Positions 1 through 7,348 of a DNA stretch of 34,080 nucleotides are shown here, one piece after another. Source of the DNA: an uncultured Actinomyces sp. (GTDB lineage Bacteria; Actinomycetota; Actinomycetes; Actinomycetales; Actinomycetaceae). Within the stretch, counting starts at the first letter, position 1, and every line of letters starts with the position of its first letter. A program made the position numbers and the translations under genes. Under the pieces are notes generated by a model, which saw nothing but the letters and a program-made list of their open reading frames with translations, was not told the origin of the DNA and did no database searches. The DNA is taken from NCBI GenBank assembly GCA_938040725.1, contig CALHZX010000110.1:1-34080 (forward strand), in the 5' to 3' direction.

Positions 1-83
1 TCCCCCGGCGTTCACATGGCCCACGCCTCGTTCGTACATGTGACGAGGTCCGGGCACCCTCGCAGGCCACGCCCCCTCTCCGA

Positions 84-89
84 TAGGAT
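84..89 (+). promoter_or_regulatory. Candidate -10 box of thrC, leaderless arrangement
   Basis: TAGGAT is separated from the GTG start of thrC by six bases. With the usual 6-7 nt from -10 box to transcription start, the mRNA would begin at or next to the start codon. No convincing -35 box is seen. Similar TANNNT boxes precede cysS, the DUF456 gene and the DUF1794 gene at the same distance, which supports the call. Confidence 0.5.
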
Positions 90-95
90 CGACCC

Positions 96-1553
96 GTGCG
101 CTACATTTCCACCCGACGCGGCCCCAACACGCCCACCCGTTCTTTCAGTGACATCCTCCTGGAAGGCCTTGCCCCCGACGGCGGCCTCTACCTGCCCGAG
201 GAATACCCGACGCTGTCTCGCTCCGACCTGGACGAGCTGCGCATCGTCCTGCGTGAGGACGGCTACGCGGCCATGGCCGCCGGCATCATCTCCCTCTTCG
301 TCGACGACATCCCCGCCGGCGACCTGAGCGCGATCACGGCCCGCGCCTACCGCACCCCCTCCTTCTCCGACCCCCAGATCGTCCCCGTCGACGCCCTGGA
401 AGGCACCGACCTGCACATCGCCCACCTCTCGAACGGCCCCACGGCCGCCTTCAAGGACATGGCGATGCAGCTCCTTGGCGAACTCTTCGAATACGAGCTC
501 ACCCGCCGCGGCGACTGGCTCACCATCGTCGGCGCCACCTCCGGCGACACCGGCTCCTCCGCCGAGTACGCGCTGCGCGGCCGAAGCGGACTTTCTGTCG
601 TCATGCTCACCCCCGCCGGGCGCATGACCGCCTTCCAGCGCGCCCAAATGTTCTCCCTCCTCGACGAGAACATCGTCAACGTCGCCGTCGACGGCGTCTT
701 CGACGACTGCCAGGACCTCGTCAAGGCCATCAACATGGACGCCGACTTCAAGGCCACCTGGCACGTGGGCGCCGTCAACTCCATCAACTGGGCGCGCCTG
801 CTCGCCCAGGTCTGCTACTACGTGGCCACCTGGCTGCGCGTCACCGAGGAAGGGGCCGACGCCTCGTCCACGGTCAGCGTCGTCGTGCCCTCGGGCAACT
901 TCGGCAACGTGTGCGCCGCCCACATCGCCCGCCAGATGGGCGTGCCGCTAGGCACCCTCGTCGTCGCCACGAACGAAAACGACGTCCTCGACGAGTTCTT
1001 CCGCACCGGCGTCTACCGCCCCCGCTCCTCCGCGGACACGCTCGCGACCTCCAGTCCGTCCATGGACATCTCCAAGGCCTCGAACTTCGAGCGCTTCATC
1101 TTCGACCTGCTGGGCCGCGACGGGGACGCCACCCGCGCCCTGTTTGACGAGGCCCTGGCCCGCGACGGCTCCTTCGACCTGTCCGGCACGCCCGAGTTCG
1201 CCTCCCTGCGCGAGACCTACGGCTTCATCTCCGGCACCTCCACGCACGCCGACCGCCTCGCCGAGATCGCGCGCACCGAAAAGGAAAGCGGCTACCTCCT
1301 CGACCCGCACACGGCCGACGGCGTGCACGTCGCCCGCGCCGTGCGCCCCCAGGTCGAGGGCCCGCTCGTCGTCATGGAGACCGCCCTGCCCGTCAAGTTC
1401 GCCGACACGATCTTTCAGGCCACCGGCCACCTCCCGCCCGTGCCCGAGCGCTTCGCAGGCATCGAAGGACGCGAAGAACGCGTCACGCCGCTCGCCAACT
1501 CCGCCGAGGACCTCAAGGCCCTCATCGCCGAGCGCGTGCGCCCCGGCGCCTGA
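96..1553 (+). CDS. thrC: Threonine synthase
   Basis: PLP-dependent enzyme converting O-phosphohomoserine to threonine, the last step of threonine synthesis; cytoplasmic. The 485-aa product begins with the family N-terminus (TRRG, then LAPDGGLYLPEEYP at about 25-38). The Schiff-base lysine lies in AAFKDMAMQ (Lys120), and the phosphate-binding SGDTGSS segment follows near 150. The length fits the longer threonine synthase class with an extended N-terminal domain. GTG at 96 is chosen because the family N-terminus starts there and an in-frame upstream extension is not needed. It stands alone, with no hom or thrB beside it, and is followed by a strong hairpin. Confidence 0.96.
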   Translation: MRYISTRRGPNTPTRSFSDILLEGLAPDGGLYLPEEYPTLSRSDLDELRIVLREDGYAAMAAGIISLFVDDIPAGDLSAITARAYRTPSFSDPQIVPVDALEGTDLHIAHLSNGPTAAFKDMAMQLLGELFEYELTRRGDWLTIVGATSGDTGSSAEYALRGRSGLSVVMLTPAGRMTAFQRAQMFSLLDENIVNVAVDGVFDDCQDLVKAINMDADFKATWHVGAVNSINWARLLAQVCYYVATWLRVTEEGADASSTVSVVVPSGNFGNVCAAHIARQMGVPLGTLVVATNENDVLDEFFRTGVYRPRSSADTLATSSPSMDISKASNFERFIFDLLGRDGDATRALFDEALARDGSFDLSGTPEFASLRETYGFISGTSTHADRLAEIARTEKESGYLLDPHTADGVHVARAVRPQVEGPLVVMETALPVKFADTIFQATGHLPPVPERFAGIEGREERVTPLANSAEDLKALIAERVRPGA

Positions 1554-1568
1554 GGTTTCTTTCACTCG

Positions 1569-1630
1569 ACGAGGCCCGAGCCCCCACCCGCGAAACCGCT
1601 CCGTTTCGCCGGGTGGGGCCCGGGCCTCGT
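1569..1630 (+). terminator. Long GC hairpin after thrC
   Basis: Arms ACGAGGCCCGAG-CCCCCACCCG (1569-1590) and CGGGTGGGG-CCCGGGCCTCGT (1610-1630) pair almost throughout around a 19-nt loop. There is no proper T-run after it, so it may stop transcription inefficiently or act with Rho; it is the only terminator candidate between thrC and cysS. Confidence 0.7.
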
Positions 1631-1679
1631 TACATACTCCCGGAGAACGCGGCGTCGCTCCCCGCCGCGCCTCGCCAGG

Positions 1680-1685
1680 TAGGAT
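1680..1685 (+). promoter_or_regulatory. Candidate -10 box of cysS, leaderless arrangement
   Basis: TAGGAT lies seven bases before the ATG of cysS, the same geometry as thrC. Transcription would begin at the start codon or a base away. The GGTAGG overlap could alternatively be read as a weak ribosome site. Confidence 0.45.
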
Positions 1686-1692
1686 TGGTGCC

Positions 1693-3150
1693 ATGCTGCA
1701 CCTGTACGACTCCAAGAGCGCCCGCATCCAGCCCCTGAGCCCGGTTACCCCCGGCAAGGTCGGCATCTACCTGTGCGGCGCCACCGTGCAGGGATCCCCG
1801 CACGTCGGCCACCTGCGCGCCGCCGTCTCCTTCGACACGCTGATCCGCTGGCTGCGCCGCAGCGGCTACGAGGTCACCTACGTGCGCAACGTCACCGACA
1901 TCGACGACAAGATCCTGAACAAGTCGGCCGAGGCCGGCTGGGACTGGTGGGCCTGGGCCTACCGCTTCGAGCGTGAATTCACGCAGGCGTACGAGACCCT
2001 CGGCGTGCAGGCCCCCACGTACGAGCCGCGCGCCACCGGCCACATCCCCGACCAAATCGACCTCGTCCAGCGCCTCATCGACGCGGGACATGCCTATTCG
2101 GATGGGCGCGGCAACGTCTACTTCGACGTCCACTCCCAGGGCGACTACGGCTCGCTCACCCGCCAGCGCCTGGCCGACATGCGCACCACCGAGGACGACG
2201 CCCAGATCGACGAGGCCGTCGAAGCCGGCAAACGCGACCCCCGCGACTTCGCCCTCTGGAAGGCCAGTAAGCCGTCTGAGCCGGCCATGGCCTCGTGGGA
2301 CAGCCCCTGGGGACGCGGCCGACCCGGCTGGCACCTCGAGTGCTCCGCCATGTCGCGGCGCTACCTCGGCGACGAATTCGACATCCACGGTGGTGGCATC
2401 GACCTGCGCTTCCCGCACCACGAGAACGAGCAGGCACAATCCCACGGTGCCGGCTGGGAGTTCGCGCGCCTGTGGGTCCACAACGCGTGGGTGACCACCA
2501 AGGGCGAGAAGATGTCCAAGTCGCTCGGCAATGTCCTGTCGATCGGCGCGCTCACCGAGGAGTACCCGGCCGTCGCCGTGCGCTGGGCCCTGTCCACTGT
2601 CCACCACCGCTCCGCCATCGAATGGGGCCCCGAGACCCTGCCCGCCGCGCACGCCGCCTGGGATAAGTTCTCTTCCTTCGTGGCCCGCGCCATTGAGGCC
2701 GCCGGCGAGGCTCCGGCCTCCGAGATTGACCTGGCACCCGCCGACCTGCCCGAGGCTTTCGTCGCCGCCATGGATGACGACCTCAACGTCGCCGGCGCGC
2801 TCGCCGTCCTGCACGAGCACCTCAAGGCCGGCAACGCCGCGCTTGCTGCCGGTGACGTTTCCGGTGTGTACCGCGAGCAGGTCCTGGTTCGCTCCATGCT
2901 GGATGTGCTGGGGCTGGACCCTGCTTCTGAGCAGTGGCGCGGACAGGCCGGCATCGGCGCGGGTGCCTCTGGTGCGGCTGCCGCCGAGCACTCGGCGCTG
3001 GACGCGCTGGTCCAGGCCGTGCTCTCTGAGCGGGCCGATGCCCGCGCCGCCAAGGACTGGGCGCGCGCCGACGAGCTGCGCGACCGCCTCGCCGCTGCCG
3101 GCGTCACCGTCGCGGACGGCCGCGACGGCGCCACCTGGAGTGTTGGCTGA
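1693..3150 (+). CDS. cysS: Cysteinyl-tRNA synthetase
   Basis: Charges tRNA-Cys with cysteine; class I aminoacyl-tRNA synthetase, cytoplasmic. The 485-aa product has the zinc-ligand region YLCGATVQG (Cys28), the HIGH-type motif as HVGH (37-40), RNVTDIDDKIL, the second zinc-site region GWHLECSAM and HGGGIDLRFPHHENE. KMSKS is at 273-277. The QGSPHVGH context and full length match actinobacterial CysS rather than the mycothiol ligase MshC, which is shorter and has a different N-terminal motif. The ATG at 1693 is chosen because the conserved N-terminus begins there; the frame is open far upstream but overlaps thrC. The C-terminal third is Ala-rich, as in the DALR-containing tail of CysS. Confidence 0.95.
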   Translation: MLHLYDSKSARIQPLSPVTPGKVGIYLCGATVQGSPHVGHLRAAVSFDTLIRWLRRSGYEVTYVRNVTDIDDKILNKSAEAGWDWWAWAYRFEREFTQAYETLGVQAPTYEPRATGHIPDQIDLVQRLIDAGHAYSDGRGNVYFDVHSQGDYGSLTRQRLADMRTTEDDAQIDEAVEAGKRDPRDFALWKASKPSEPAMASWDSPWGRGRPGWHLECSAMSRRYLGDEFDIHGGGIDLRFPHHENEQAQSHGAGWEFARLWVHNAWVTTKGEKMSKSLGNVLSIGALTEEYPAVAVRWALSTVHHRSAIEWGPETLPAAHAAWDKFSSFVARAIEAAGEAPASEIDLAPADLPEAFVAAMDDDLNVAGALAVLHEHLKAGNAALAAGDVSGVYREQVLVRSMLDVLGLDPASEQWRGQAGIGAGASGAAAAEHSALDALVQAVLSERADARAAKDWARADELRDRLAAAGVTVADGRDGATWSVG

Positions 3151-3165
3151 GCTGCGGCTGAGCTG

Positions 3166-3195
3166 AGGCCCCGGGAGCGCGAGCTCCCGGGGCCT
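3166..3195 (+). terminator. Terminator-like hairpin after cysS
   Basis: A perfect 13-bp stem, AGGCCCCGGGAGC paired with GCTCCCGGGGCCT, closes on a GCGA tetraloop (GNRA type). It starts 16 bases after the cysS stop. Only a short weak T stretch follows. Confidence 0.8.
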
Positions 3196-3265
3196 TGTGC
3201 GTGCCTGCGGGACGGGCACCGCAGCCAGGCCCGGCGCGTTGCCTCACGGGCTGCTCTCCCATCAA

Positions 3266-3374
3266 TTTCGCACGTAATTCCCCTGCGAGTACTTCAAACA
3301 TTGAATTCATGTCGTTGGGATTGCAACGTTTTCGGGCTATCTCCAAAAGTGACCGTGGGAAATTATGTGCGAAA
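3266..3374 (+). repeat. 109-bp structured repeat, copy 1
   Basis: The ends are inverted repeats: TTTCGCACGTAATT at the left and AATTATGTGCGAAA at the right, with one mismatch. Inside are a TTCAA/TTGAA stem (about 3293-3305) and a CGTTG/CAACG stem with a 6-nt loop (about 3313-3328). Copies 2 (4055-4163) and 3 (15806-15912) share ends, inner stems and order. All three lie between genes. It is either a small non-autonomous mobile element (MITE/REP-like) or a DNA/RNA structural element; no transposase is nearby and no clear target-site duplication was seen. Confidence 0.8.
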
Positions 3375-3412
3375 TGTGTCTGGGGCGGGCGCGTCGATTC
3401 GTTGTCCGGTCA

Positions 3413-3489
3413 GGCCCCGCCGCCGCCCACAGGCGCCGCAGCCTGGCCCCGCCGCCGCCCACAGGCGCCGCAGCCTGGCCCCACCGCCG
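3413..3489. repeat. 32-bp tandem repeat, 2.4 copies
   Basis: Two identical 32-bp units (3413-3444 and 3445-3476), each beginning GGCCCCGCCGCCGCCC and ending GCCGCAGCCT, are followed by a 13-bp partial third unit with one change (GGCCCCACCGCCG). No gene spans it. Such units usually vary in number between strains. Confidence 0.9.
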
Positions 3490-3681
3490 TTTGCGCTGCG
3501 TGTTGCTGCTTGTTGCCCCACGGGTGTTCCGGGCGCCGGAGGCCCCGGCCGCCCGCGAGGCTAGGGCCTCACTTCGTTCGGCGCCGCGCCTCGAAGCCCG
3601 CCCGTGCCCTCCGGACCCTCCGGCGCCCTCCACAGTTGCGTGGCTGCCAAGGAGCCGCGTTTTCGCTTGTTGATCGGGGGT

Positions 3682-3748
3682 ATTGCACTACTTAGGGAGG
3701 CATTGCACTGCCTAGTAGCTAGTACATTGCTGGCCTATCTAGTGCATC
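3682..3748. repeat. Mirror-symmetric array A (20-bp pitch)
   Basis: ATTGCACT occurs at 3682-3689 and again at 3702-3709. The inverse motif occurs as AGTACATT at 3721-3728 and AGTGCATC at 3741-3748. Both halves step by exactly 20 bp and face each other across a CTAG-TAG-CTAG centre at 3712-3722. A 20-bp step is about two helical turns, so bound protein units would lie on one face of the DNA. It may be an operator cluster or recombination/replication site; no function is known to me. Confidence 0.65.
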
Positions 3749-3789
3749 GCTTCCTCAAGCAGCATATTCCTGCTCATGCCCACGGGTAT

Positions 3790-3890
3790 GCGGATAGGTT
3801 GTTGCTTCATGGATAGGTTATGAGCATGCGGATAGCTTATTTTCCTATTCGCGTGGCGATAACCTATCTGCATCGTCGCAACCTATCCGC
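3790..3890. repeat. Mirror-symmetric array B (19-bp pitch)
   Basis: Three direct motifs, GGATAGGTT at 3792, GGATAGGTT at 3811 and GGATAGCTT at 3830, are followed by three inverted ones, TTCCTATTC at 3842, AACCTATCT at 3861 and AACCTATCC at 3880. Every step within each half is exactly 19 bp. The outer 32-bp arms (3790-3821 and 3859-3890) match at 23 of 32 positions. The matches are concentrated at both ends, so it is the motifs and spacing, not the filler, that are kept. This argues for protein-binding sites rather than a simple hairpin. Confidence 0.75.
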
Positions 3891-3958
3891 GCAGAGGCTT
3901 CCTGGGCTCGGATACCGCGAAAATGCTTGTTGGGGTGAGGTGTACACCCGCTCGGGAA

Positions 3959-3987
3959 GATTCAACTCCTGCCGATCAGGTTGAATC
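3959..3987. repeat. Short inverted repeat
   Basis: GATTCAAC (3959-3966) and GTTGAATC (3980-3987) form an 8-bp perfect inverted repeat with a 13-nt spacer. No T-run follows. It could be a regulator half-site pair or a weak hairpin. Confidence 0.4.
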
Positions 3988-4054
3988 CTTCGGAAAGGCG
4001 TCCCCTTCTGAGCGGTCGTGGCCGCTGTGCTGTGTCTAGCCCGGCGCTCACCCA

Positions 4055-4163
4055 TTTCGCACGTAATTCTCCCGCGACTCGTTCAAAACGTGAAATTGCA
4101 TCGTTGGAATTGCAACGTTTTAAGGCTGTCTCAAAAAGTTACCGGATTAAATTACGTGCGGAA
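4055..4163 (+). repeat. 109-bp structured repeat, copy 2
   Basis: Same length and orientation as copy 1. Ends are TTTCGCACGTAATT and AAATTACGTGCGGAA. Inner stems are TTCA/TGAA (about 4082-4094) and CGTTG/CAACG with loop GAATTG (about 4102-4117). The filler between stems differs from copy 1 while the pairing stretches are kept. It ends about 214 bp before the DUF1697 start codon. Confidence 0.8.
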
Positions 4164-4281
4164 TTGAGGTTGGGGGCCTGGACAGGGTGCTTCAGGAGAA
4201 CCGATGTAATTGCCCCGAGAGAGTCCGTGGGCAGTGTCCTCAGCTAGGCCTCTTGACGGGCTGGGATCACCCTGCAATCGG

Positions 4282-4290
4282 TGCTATACC
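4282..4290 (+). promoter_or_regulatory. Possible extended -10 upstream of the DUF1697 gene
   Basis: TGCTATACC fits an extended -10 element (TGnTATAC). A TTGACG lies at 4253-4258 but the 26-nt spacing is too long for a standard -35. It would give an approximately 80-nt leader. Confidence 0.3.
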
Positions 4291-4377
4291 AACGGGTGTA
4301 GAGCGCCCGATGAGAGCCGAGACCCTACCCTGGTGTCAGGTCGACCACACGGGAAGTCACCAACACGGGAGGAACGC

Positions 4378-4944
4378 ATGGAGTATGTGGCGCTGCTGCG
4401 CGGCATCAACGTCGGTGGCACAAACAAGGTTGTCATGAGCGAGCTGCGCGAGCAGATTGCCGACGAGGGCTACACGAACGTTCGCACCTACATCAACAGC
4501 GGCAACCTCCTCTTCGAGGCCGAGGCCGAGGCCGAGGCTGGGACCAACACCCCATGCGAGGCCGTCGCCCAGATAGTCGAGGAGGCCCTGGCGCGCCGCT
4601 ATGACTTCCCGATCCGGCTGGCCCTCATGACAGCGCAGGACTTCCTCGCGGAGCTGTGCAACCTGCCCGACTGGTGGCATGGTGAGGTTGCACGCCGCGA
4701 CGCGCTCTTCTACACGCGAGGCCTCGACACGGACCACGTGCGCGAGCGCATTGAGGCGTTGGAGCTGGGTGACGAGGCGGTTCACTTCGGTCAGCACGCA
4801 GTGTTCTGGGCAAAGTTTGATGAGAAGACATTTCTGAAGACCGCCTACCACAAGCGCCTCCTGCGCGAGGAGTTCTACCGCCAGGTGACGATCCGCTCCG
4901 GGGCGACGGTCGGGAAGATCGCGGCCATGCTGTCGCGGGGTTGA
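4378..4944 (+). CDS. DUF1697 family protein
   Basis: The 188-aa protein opens with the DUF1697 signature YVALLRGINVGG followed by VRTYINSGNLLFEA; the remainder is alpha/beta with the expected DALFYTR segment. The family is widespread in bacteria and has no firmly assigned biochemical role. ATG at 4378 is favoured by an upstream GGGAGGAA ribosome site and by the family N-terminus; the frame is open further upstream but that part has no family similarity. After INSGNLLF the gene carries four near-identical GAGGCC/T hexamers (4516-4539), giving Glu-Ala repeats at 47-54 that look like an expansion. It sits alone downstream of repeat copy 2. Confidence 0.88.
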   Translation: MEYVALLRGINVGGTNKVVMSELREQIADEGYTNVRTYINSGNLLFEAEAEAEAGTNTPCEAVAQIVEEALARRYDFPIRLALMTAQDFLAELCNLPDWWHGEVARRDALFYTRGLDTDHVRERIEALELGDEAVHFGQHAVFWAKFDEKTFLKTAYHKRLLREEFYRQVTIRSGATVGKIAAMLSRG

Positions 4945-4982
4945 CGGGCGGGGAGTCCTTGGCGACGACGCAGGTGGGGAAC

Positions 4983-4988
4983 TAGACT
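4983..4988 (+). promoter_or_regulatory. Candidate -10 box for the glycosyltransferase gene
   Basis: TAGACT lies 46 bases upstream of the ATG at 5035, which leaves an approximately 40-nt leader containing the GGAAGGAAT ribosome site. No clear -35 is visible. Confidence 0.4.
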
Positions 4989-5034
4989 GAATCGGGAGAA
5001 CACTGACGTAGGCCGTTCGCCGGAAGGAATACGG

Positions 5035-5916
5035 ATGACAACCGCTGCCCCGACCCTGTGTGTTTTTACCCCGACATACAACCGCGCGTACATTTTGCCT
5101 GCGCTGTATGAGTCCCTGCTGGCTCAGACGTCGACGGATTTCCAGTGGATGATCGTGGATGACGGATCCACTGACGACACGGAGTCTCTCGTCCAAGGCT
5201 GGATTGCTGAGGGGCGTATGTCGATCGACTATGTCAAGCAGGAGAACGGCGGGAAGCCTCGCGCAACCAACACGGGTGTTGCCCGTTGTCGCAGCGAGCT
5301 GTTCTTTGTCGTGGATTCAGACGACCACCTCGTGCCGACCGCGGTGGAGCATGTTCTTACGCGTTGGGAGGAGATCCGAGGCGACGACTCCTTCGCGGGA
5401 ATCGTTGCCCTGCGCGGCACTGACGAGCACACCCCCATGGGCACGTGGATGCCCGAGGGGGTGCGTGCGGTGACGCTGTGGGACCTGCACGAGAAGATGG
5501 GTTTCCGCGGCGATACGTCGCTGATTCACCGCACCGAGATCCTGCGTCGCTACCCCTTTGAGGTGGCTCCCGGTGAGAAGTTCGTCGCGGAATCCTCCGT
5601 GTGGTTCCTCATTGACGAGAGCTACAACATGCTGGCGGATAACGAGATCCTCACCATTTGCCACTATCTGCCCGACGGTCTGACGCAGAACTTTGCGTCC
5701 AATGCCAAGAAGAATCCGATCGGCTATTGGAAGCACAAGCGATACTGCGCGGCGCGTTCCACCACGCTGAAGTCGCGTGCCCGCGAGACGAGCCTGTTCC
5801 TCGTCGGATGCATGCTCGCCCATCAGAAGGGGGCTCTTTCCATGGCGCCGAGCAAGGCACTCGCGGTTGTCTGCTACCCGGTTGCGCTTCTCGCCCGCTA
5901 TACGATGTTCCGTTGA
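5035..5916 (+). CDS. Glycosyltransferase family 2
   Basis: Predicted GT-A fold enzyme that transfers a sugar from a nucleotide donor, probably for a surface glycan. The 293-aa product has the N-terminal strand CVFTPTYNRA, VDDGSTDDT near 40-48 and the metal-binding DSDD near 98. ENGGKPRATNTG lies between them. A C-terminal stretch (about 245-290) is basic and partly hydrophobic, suggesting membrane association. The ATG at 5035 has a good GGAAGGA site. It is followed nine bases later by a flippase gene, so the two probably act on one glycan precursor: this enzyme modifies the lipid-linked sugar that the flippase moves. Substrate cannot be read from the sequence. Confidence 0.88.
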   Translation: MTTAAPTLCVFTPTYNRAYILPALYESLLAQTSTDFQWMIVDDGSTDDTESLVQGWIAEGRMSIDYVKQENGGKPRATNTGVARCRSELFFVVDSDDHLVPTAVEHVLTRWEEIRGDDSFAGIVALRGTDEHTPMGTWMPEGVRAVTLWDLHEKMGFRGDTSLIHRTEILRRYPFEVAPGEKFVAESSVWFLIDESYNMLADNEILTICHYLPDGLTQNFASNAKKNPIGYWKHKRYCAARSTTLKSRARETSLFLVGCMLAHQKGALSMAPSKALAVVCYPVALLARYTMFR

Positions 5917-5925
5917 GGGAGCCCT

Positions 5926-7281
5926 ATGGAAAAGCCGCAGGACACCGCCCGAGAGGGGGCCTCCGTGGACGAGGCCGTGGCGCCCGACGTGGAGAGTGCG
6001 CAGGCGCCTGAGAAACTCTCGCTGAAGGCCAACATGATGTGGAGCTCCGTGGGCTCCCTGACGCGCTTGGGTTGCAACTACCTCGTCTCATCGGTGTTGG
6101 TGGTGCGCTTGGCGGCGGGTTTTGACGCGGCGGGCATGCTCGCGCTGGCGATGGCGATAGCGAACCTCGTGAACCCGATCGCGGATTTCCGCTTGCGCAC
6201 GGTCCAAGTGACGGATGTGACGGGGGAGCGCACCTCGCGTGAATATGTCGGACTGCGTTCGGTGCTGTCTATCGTGGCATTCCTGGTCGGTGTGGCCTAT
6301 TCCATTGTGACGACGTCCTATGATGCGTTGCCTGTTATTTCTTTGTATCTCGTGTACTCGTTGGCGACGAATTTCATCGAGGTTTTCCACGCGATTGACC
6401 AGAGGCATCTGCGTCTTGATTTCGCGGGAAAGTCCTACGTGATGCAGGGGGTTGGCACGCTCGTTGCTTTCACAGTGGGCCTGTGGTTTTTTGATTCCTT
6501 GCTCGTCGCTGTGGGTCTCATGACGGCGGTCGTCATCCTGGTCGGCGCTCTGTATGACGCGCCTCGTGCGTCCATGTTTGAGCCAATTCGTCCGCGGGTG
6601 CGTTTTGGGCGTGGGGTGAAGACGCTCGTTTCGTTGGCGCCACTCGTCGTTGCTCAGATCGCTGCGACGTCGGTCTTGACTGTCCCGCGCCAGATGCTTT
6701 CTGCGAGCGATGGTGCTGAGGCTTTGGGCGTGTATCAGGCTGTCGCGTCGCTCGCTGTCATCGTGCAGATGGGTGCCACCTACGTCTACAGTCCGCTGAT
6801 GGGTGTGTTCGCTGAGCGTTTTCATTCGAACAAGCGCTCGGCGCTCATGCTGTTGTGGAAGACGATCGGCGCGATCGTTGCCATTGCTGCCGTGGCCGCA
6901 CTGGGGTTGGAGATTGTTGGTGAGCCGGTCTTGACGCTCCTGTTCGGTGAGAAGATCAGGGGTAATACTTTCCTGCTCCAGCCTGCGGTTTTGTGTACGG
7001 TGATCACGGCTTTCGGCTGGTTCTTTAATGACTTGCTGCTGTCTGTGCGTGATTATGTGGCGAGTTTTGTTGGCAATGTTGTCGCCTGCATCGTTGCTCT
7101 CGTGCTGGCTCGCCCGTTCGTGAATTGGTTCGGTATGAACGGTGTCTCGTGGGTGGGTGTTGCCGGCTACGCGTCGGGTGTTGTCGTTTTGGCGATTTTC
7201 CTTGCCGTTGACTATCGTCGGCTGACAGATGCTCCCGTTGATCGGGTCGAGGAGGGCGGGGAGGCTCCGCAAGGGGCGTGA
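5926..7281 (+). CDS. Polysaccharide/oligosaccharide flippase (Wzx-like, MOP superfamily)
   Basis: The 451-aa protein has a charged approximately 35-residue N-terminal tail and then about 12 hydrophobic segments spread evenly to the C-terminus, the layout of the polysaccharide transporter/MATE-like superfamily. It would move a lipid-linked glycan across the membrane. The ATG at 5926 has GAGGGAG upstream and lies nine bases after the glycosyltransferase stop, so the pair is probably one operon. Codons here use T at the third position (TTT, GTT, TTG, GCT) much more than thrC or cysS do, which could mean transfer or weaker codon selection. No other glycan genes are next to it. Confidence 0.82.
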   Translation: MEKPQDTAREGASVDEAVAPDVESAQAPEKLSLKANMMWSSVGSLTRLGCNYLVSSVLVVRLAAGFDAAGMLALAMAIANLVNPIADFRLRTVQVTDVTGERTSREYVGLRSVLSIVAFLVGVAYSIVTTSYDALPVISLYLVYSLATNFIEVFHAIDQRHLRLDFAGKSYVMQGVGTLVAFTVGLWFFDSLLVAVGLMTAVVILVGALYDAPRASMFEPIRPRVRFGRGVKTLVSLAPLVVAQIAATSVLTVPRQMLSASDGAEALGVYQAVASLAVIVQMGATYVYSPLMGVFAERFHSNKRSALMLLWKTIGAIVAIAAVAALGLEIVGEPVLTLLFGEKIRGNTFLLQPAVLCTVITAFGWFFNDLLLSVRDYVASFVGNVVACIVALVLARPFVNWFGMNGVSWVGVAGYASGVVVLAIFLAVDYRRLTDAPVDRVEEGGEAPQGA

Positions 7282-7348
7282 CCGTTGCGGGCAGCGTGAT
7301 TTTGGCCCCCGCGCGCGCCCCTGCGGCCCCGATGCGGCCTAAAACCCG

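Larger units (their letters stand above)
3375..4054. other. Gene-free region between repeat copies 1 and 2
   Basis: No open frame here has a ribosome site, start and codon pattern that would support a gene. The left part (to about 3650) is very GC-rich and contains the 32-bp tandem repeat. The middle (about 3660-3890) is clearly richer in A+T and holds the two symmetric motif arrays. The right part has a short inverted repeat at 3959-3987. The stretch is bracketed by two same-orientation copies of the 109-bp element. Confidence 0.6.

Noticed and set aside
1693..3150. Mycothiol ligase MshC instead of CysS
   Set aside because: Full 485-aa length, the KMSKS region at 273-277 and a long C-terminal domain match CysS; MshC is shorter with a different N-terminal motif.
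3195..3695. Open frames across the 3.2-3.7 kb gene-free region
   Set aside because: They run through the structured repeat and the 32-bp tandem repeat, encode Pro/Arg/Ala-rich low-complexity sequence and have no convincing ribosome site.
3682..3890. CRISPR array
   Set aside because: Motifs are 8-9 bp, reverse orientation in the middle and have 10-12 bp filler; no true repeats of 23-40 bp and no cas genes.
3790..3890. Rho-independent terminator
   Set aside because: Arms match only inside the spaced motifs, the spacer is long, there is no T-run at the end and no gene immediately upstream.
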